Shown piece by piece: positions 6,136 through 7,978 of a DNA stretch of 7,978 bases (the first letter of the stretch is position 1; every line of letters starts with the position of its first letter). The stretch covers positions 1 through 7,978 of the forward strand of contig PWFM01000054.1 of NCBI GenBank assembly GCA_003553895.1, read 5' to 3'. Made by a program: the position numbers and the translations under genes. This DNA comes from Syntrophomonadaceae bacterium (GTDB taxonomy: Bacteria > Bacillota > Dethiobacteria > DTU022). The notes under the pieces are model-generated. The model had not been told where the DNA came from. It saw only the letters and a program-made list of their open reading frames with translations, and ran no database searches.

Positions 6136-7815
6136 TTGAACACACCGAAAGAGAAAAGACCGTGGTTAAAAAGCTATCGGCTGGGGCCCTATAAACTGGA
6201 CGAAAGCCTGAAACCATACCCCGAACTGCCTCTATACACCATGCTCGATCAGTCCGCCGAAAAGCACCCGCGATCGGTAGCCATAGATTATTGCGGAACA
6301 AGGATCAGTTACAGCGAACTTAATAATTACACCGACCGGCTGGCCTGCGCCCTGGCCGAATTTGGAATTAAGAAAGGCGATAAAGTAGCCACTATCCTGC
6401 CCACATCGCCCCAGTATATAATCGCCAACTTTGCCATACTTAAAACAGGGGCAATCCATGTCCCCTGCAGCATTTTACACAAAGAAAATGAGTTAATTTA
6501 TGAGATCGGTGAATCGGGAGCTGAAACAGTGATCTGCCTCCAGGAACAGGCCTCTAAAATACTGGCCCTTAAACCAGAAACTAAAATCAGGCAGGTTGTA
6601 ACCACTCCTTTGTCCGACTATACCTCAGACGAAGGAGTGAATCGGGATATTCCGGAAGGAGTCCATGATTTCAAAACATTGATTGAAAATCACGACCCCA
6701 GCCCCCCACAGGTTGAAATAAGCCCCAAAGAAGATCTGGCTTACCTTGCTTTTACCGGTGGCGCTACAGGCGCCCCCAAGGGAGTAATGTTAACCCACTT
6801 CAACCGTTATTCCAATGTCCTGCAGTCAATGGCCTGGGCCATGTCCAAGCTCGAAAAATCAATCCGCGGTAAAGCATCAATTTGTATCGGTGTTCCTCTT
6901 TTTCATTCTTATGGCGACTCTTCGGCCTTATTTGGCATTTACTGGGGGCTTAAGCTGATCCTGATTCGCGACCCTCGCGATATAAATGAAATTGCCAGAA
7001 TACTGGTTGAATCCCGTCCTTTCATGACAGCCCTGGTGCCAACTCAGTTAATGAAATTGGCCCAGGTGGATCTGCCCCGTCTACCGATCCAGATCTTATC
7101 AGGGGCCTCTTACCTGCCCCTGGAAGTGCGGGAAAGCATAACGGCTAAAATTAAAATGCCTGTTTCTGAAGGTTACGGCCTGACAGAAACCAGCCCCCTG
7201 ACTCATCTCGACTTAAGCGGTTTCTCCAAAATAACCGGTTTTGCGGCAAAACAGAAATACAGCATCGGCCTGCCGGTGCCCGATACCGATGTGAAGCTGG
7301 TAGATGAAGAAGACGGCAGCGAATGCCCACCCGGCGAACCGGGCCATATGTACATCAAGGGGCCCCAGGTTATGAAGGGATACTGGCCTGAAGAAGGATC
7401 CGGCCTGGTTGACGGTTGGCTGCCGACCGGCGATATCGCCCGCATGGATGAAGACGGTTATTTTTATATCGTCGATCGGATCAAGGACATGGCCAATGTA
7501 TCCGGGTTCAAGGTTTATACCAGCACAATCGATGAAATTCTGCATCAGCATCCGGCCGTATCGATGGCGGCGGCAATCGGCGTCCCCGACCCCGAACGGC
7601 CAGGCAGCGAGCGAATCAAGGCCTTTGTTGTGCTAAAGGAAGAAGATGCCTGCAGGGTTACTGCAGAAGAAATAATCGATTATTGCCGCGATAAATGCGC
7701 TTCCTACGCTGTACCCCGCCAGGTTGAATTTCGCCATTCTTTACCGTTAACTGTGACTGAAAAAATTTACAAGAAACAACTCCGGGAAGAAGAGCTGAAA
7801 AATAACAGCGATTGA
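6136..7815 (+). CDS. AMP-forming acyl-CoA synthetase (ANL superfamily)
   Basis: The 559-residue protein activates a carboxylic acid with ATP through an acyl-adenylate to the CoA thioester. Motifs in order: phosphate loop TGGATGAPKG (207-216), motif A5 EGYGLTETSP (345-354), ATP-ribose aspartate D433 in PTGDIA, hinge motif VDRIKDM (446-452) and the C-terminal catalytic lysine K543 in TVTEKIYKK. All core residues are present, so it should be active. The TGG form of the loop and overall length resemble medium/long-chain fatty acyl-CoA ligases, but the acid cannot be named. Two motifs differ from the common form: the segment after the hinge is GFKVYTSTIDE where GFNVYPREVEE is usual, and the A10 motif has TEKI where TGKI is usual. 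The gene follows AOR by 16 bases and starts with TTG, so the two are co-transcribed. It would draw an AOR-made acid into CoA metabolism, or release acid from CoA in reverse (inference). Confidence 0.92.
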   Translation: MNTPKEKRPWLKSYRLGPYKLDESLKPYPELPLYTMLDQSAEKHPRSVAIDYCGTRISYSELNNYTDRLACALAEFGIKKGDKVATILPTSPQYIIANFAILKTGAIHVPCSILHKENELIYEIGESGAETVICLQEQASKILALKPETKIRQVVTTPLSDYTSDEGVNRDIPEGVHDFKTLIENHDPSPPQVEISPKEDLAYLAFTGGATGAPKGVMLTHFNRYSNVLQSMAWAMSKLEKSIRGKASICIGVPLFHSYGDSSALFGIYWGLKLILIRDPRDINEIARILVESRPFMTALVPTQLMKLAQVDLPRLPIQILSGASYLPLEVRESITAKIKMPVSEGYGLTETSPLTHLDLSGFSKITGFAAKQKYSIGLPVPDTDVKLVDEEDGSECPPGEPGHMYIKGPQVMKGYWPEEGSGLVDGWLPTGDIARMDEDGYFYIVDRIKDMANVSGFKVYTSTIDEILHQHPAVSMAAAIGVPDPERPGSERIKAFVVLKEEDACRVTAEEIIDYCRDKCASYAVPRQVEFRHSLPLTVTEKIYKKQLREEELKNNSD

Positions 7816-7878
7816 ATGATAATTGAAACACCGGTACTCAGGCTGCGCCAATATAAACCAGGGGAAGCTGTGGTTTAA
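7816..7878 (+). other. Short 20-codon frame directly after the acyl-CoA synthetase
   Basis: ATG at 7816 abuts the synthetase TGA and opens a 20-codon frame (MIIETPVLRLRQYKPGEAVV) ending in TAA at 7876-7878. It has no clear ribosome site of its own, though stop-start contact could allow re-initiation. The RQYKPGE part faintly recalls the N-terminus of aminotransferases of the HisC type, but this is too short to mean much. It may be a remnant, a coupled micropeptide or chance. Confidence 0.15.
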
Positions 7879-7898
7879 GTCAAGCAAAATAATAGTCC

Positions 7899-7905
7899 GG
7901 GAGGG
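7899..7905 (+). promoter_or_regulatory. Ribosome binding site for the MoaD-like gene
   Basis: GGGAGGG ends 7 bases before TTG at 7913. This strong site fixes the reading frame of the truncated last gene and makes the TTG start credible; TTG is also used by the gene before it. Confidence 0.7.
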
Positions 7906-7912
7906 CAGTATT

Positions 7913-7978
7913 TTGCGGGTACAAGTGAAACCATACCTGTTTCTGAGGGAAGTGCTGGGAAATCGGTATATATCTATG
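7913..7978 (+). CDS. Partial MoaD/ThiS-like sulfur carrier protein (N-terminus only)
   Basis: From TTG at 7913 the frame is open for 22 codons to the right edge. The peptide starts MRVQVKPYLFLREVLG and continues NRYISM. This fits the first beta strand and following loop and helix of MoaD/ThiS ubiquitin-like proteins, with the common pattern of alternating valines, an aromatic residue, then LRE and a glycine. Such proteins carry sulfur as a C-terminal thiocarboxylate, for example to build the dithiolene of molybdopterin. Small MoaD-like genes are often found beside AOR genes, whose tungstopterin needs the same dithiolene, so position supports the call. It lies 97 bases after the synthetase stop, with no evident terminator between. 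The diagnostic C-terminal Gly-Gly is outside the window, so the identification rests on a short N-terminus and context. Confidence 0.6.
   Translation, partial: MRVQVKPYLFLREVLGNRYISM

Overview
The window reads as a chromosomal piece of an anaerobic bacterium, most likely a member of the Clostridia (Peptococcaceae or Syntrophomonadaceae-like). The grounds are a tungsten-type aldehyde:ferredoxin oxidoreductase, strong GGAGG ribosome binding sites, free use of TTG and GTG starts, and coding DNA of medium GC content separated by very AT-rich spacers. The placement is inference; no rRNA or other marker gene is present.

Layout, left to right. Positions 1-108 hold the 5' end of a minus-strand gene for a small membrane-anchored protein that runs off the left edge. 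After a divergent AT-rich spacer, 256-1950 (+) encodes a long-form signal peptide peptidase SppA with both catalytic residues. A convergent gap (1951-2088) holds two hairpins. Then come two minus-strand genes in one apparent operon: an SCP-2-like sterol/lipid-binding protein (3845-3282) followed by an iron-containing alcohol dehydrogenase (3252-2089). A 411-base AT-rich divergent region (3846-4256) separates them from a plus-strand operon: aldehyde:ferredoxin oxidoreductase (4257-6119), AMP-forming acyl-CoA synthetase (TTG start, 6136-7815) and the first 22 codons of a MoaD/ThiS-like protein (TTG start, 7913 to the right edge).

How the genes may work together. AOR interconverts carboxylic acids and aldehydes with ferredoxin, the iron-dependent ADH interconverts aldehydes and alcohols with a nicotinamide, and the acyl-CoA synthetase activates the acid to its CoA thioester. 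The MoaD-like protein could supply sulfur for the dithiolene of the AOR tungstopterin. The SCP-2-like protein suggests a hydrophobic substrate or acyl-CoA. The divergent arrangement therefore looks like an alcohol/aldehyde/acid/acyl-CoA module. Each enzyme family is well known; their combination and the unknown substrate are the interesting part. SppA appears unrelated to this module.

No tRNA, rRNA, CRISPR array, insertion sequence or phage gene was seen.
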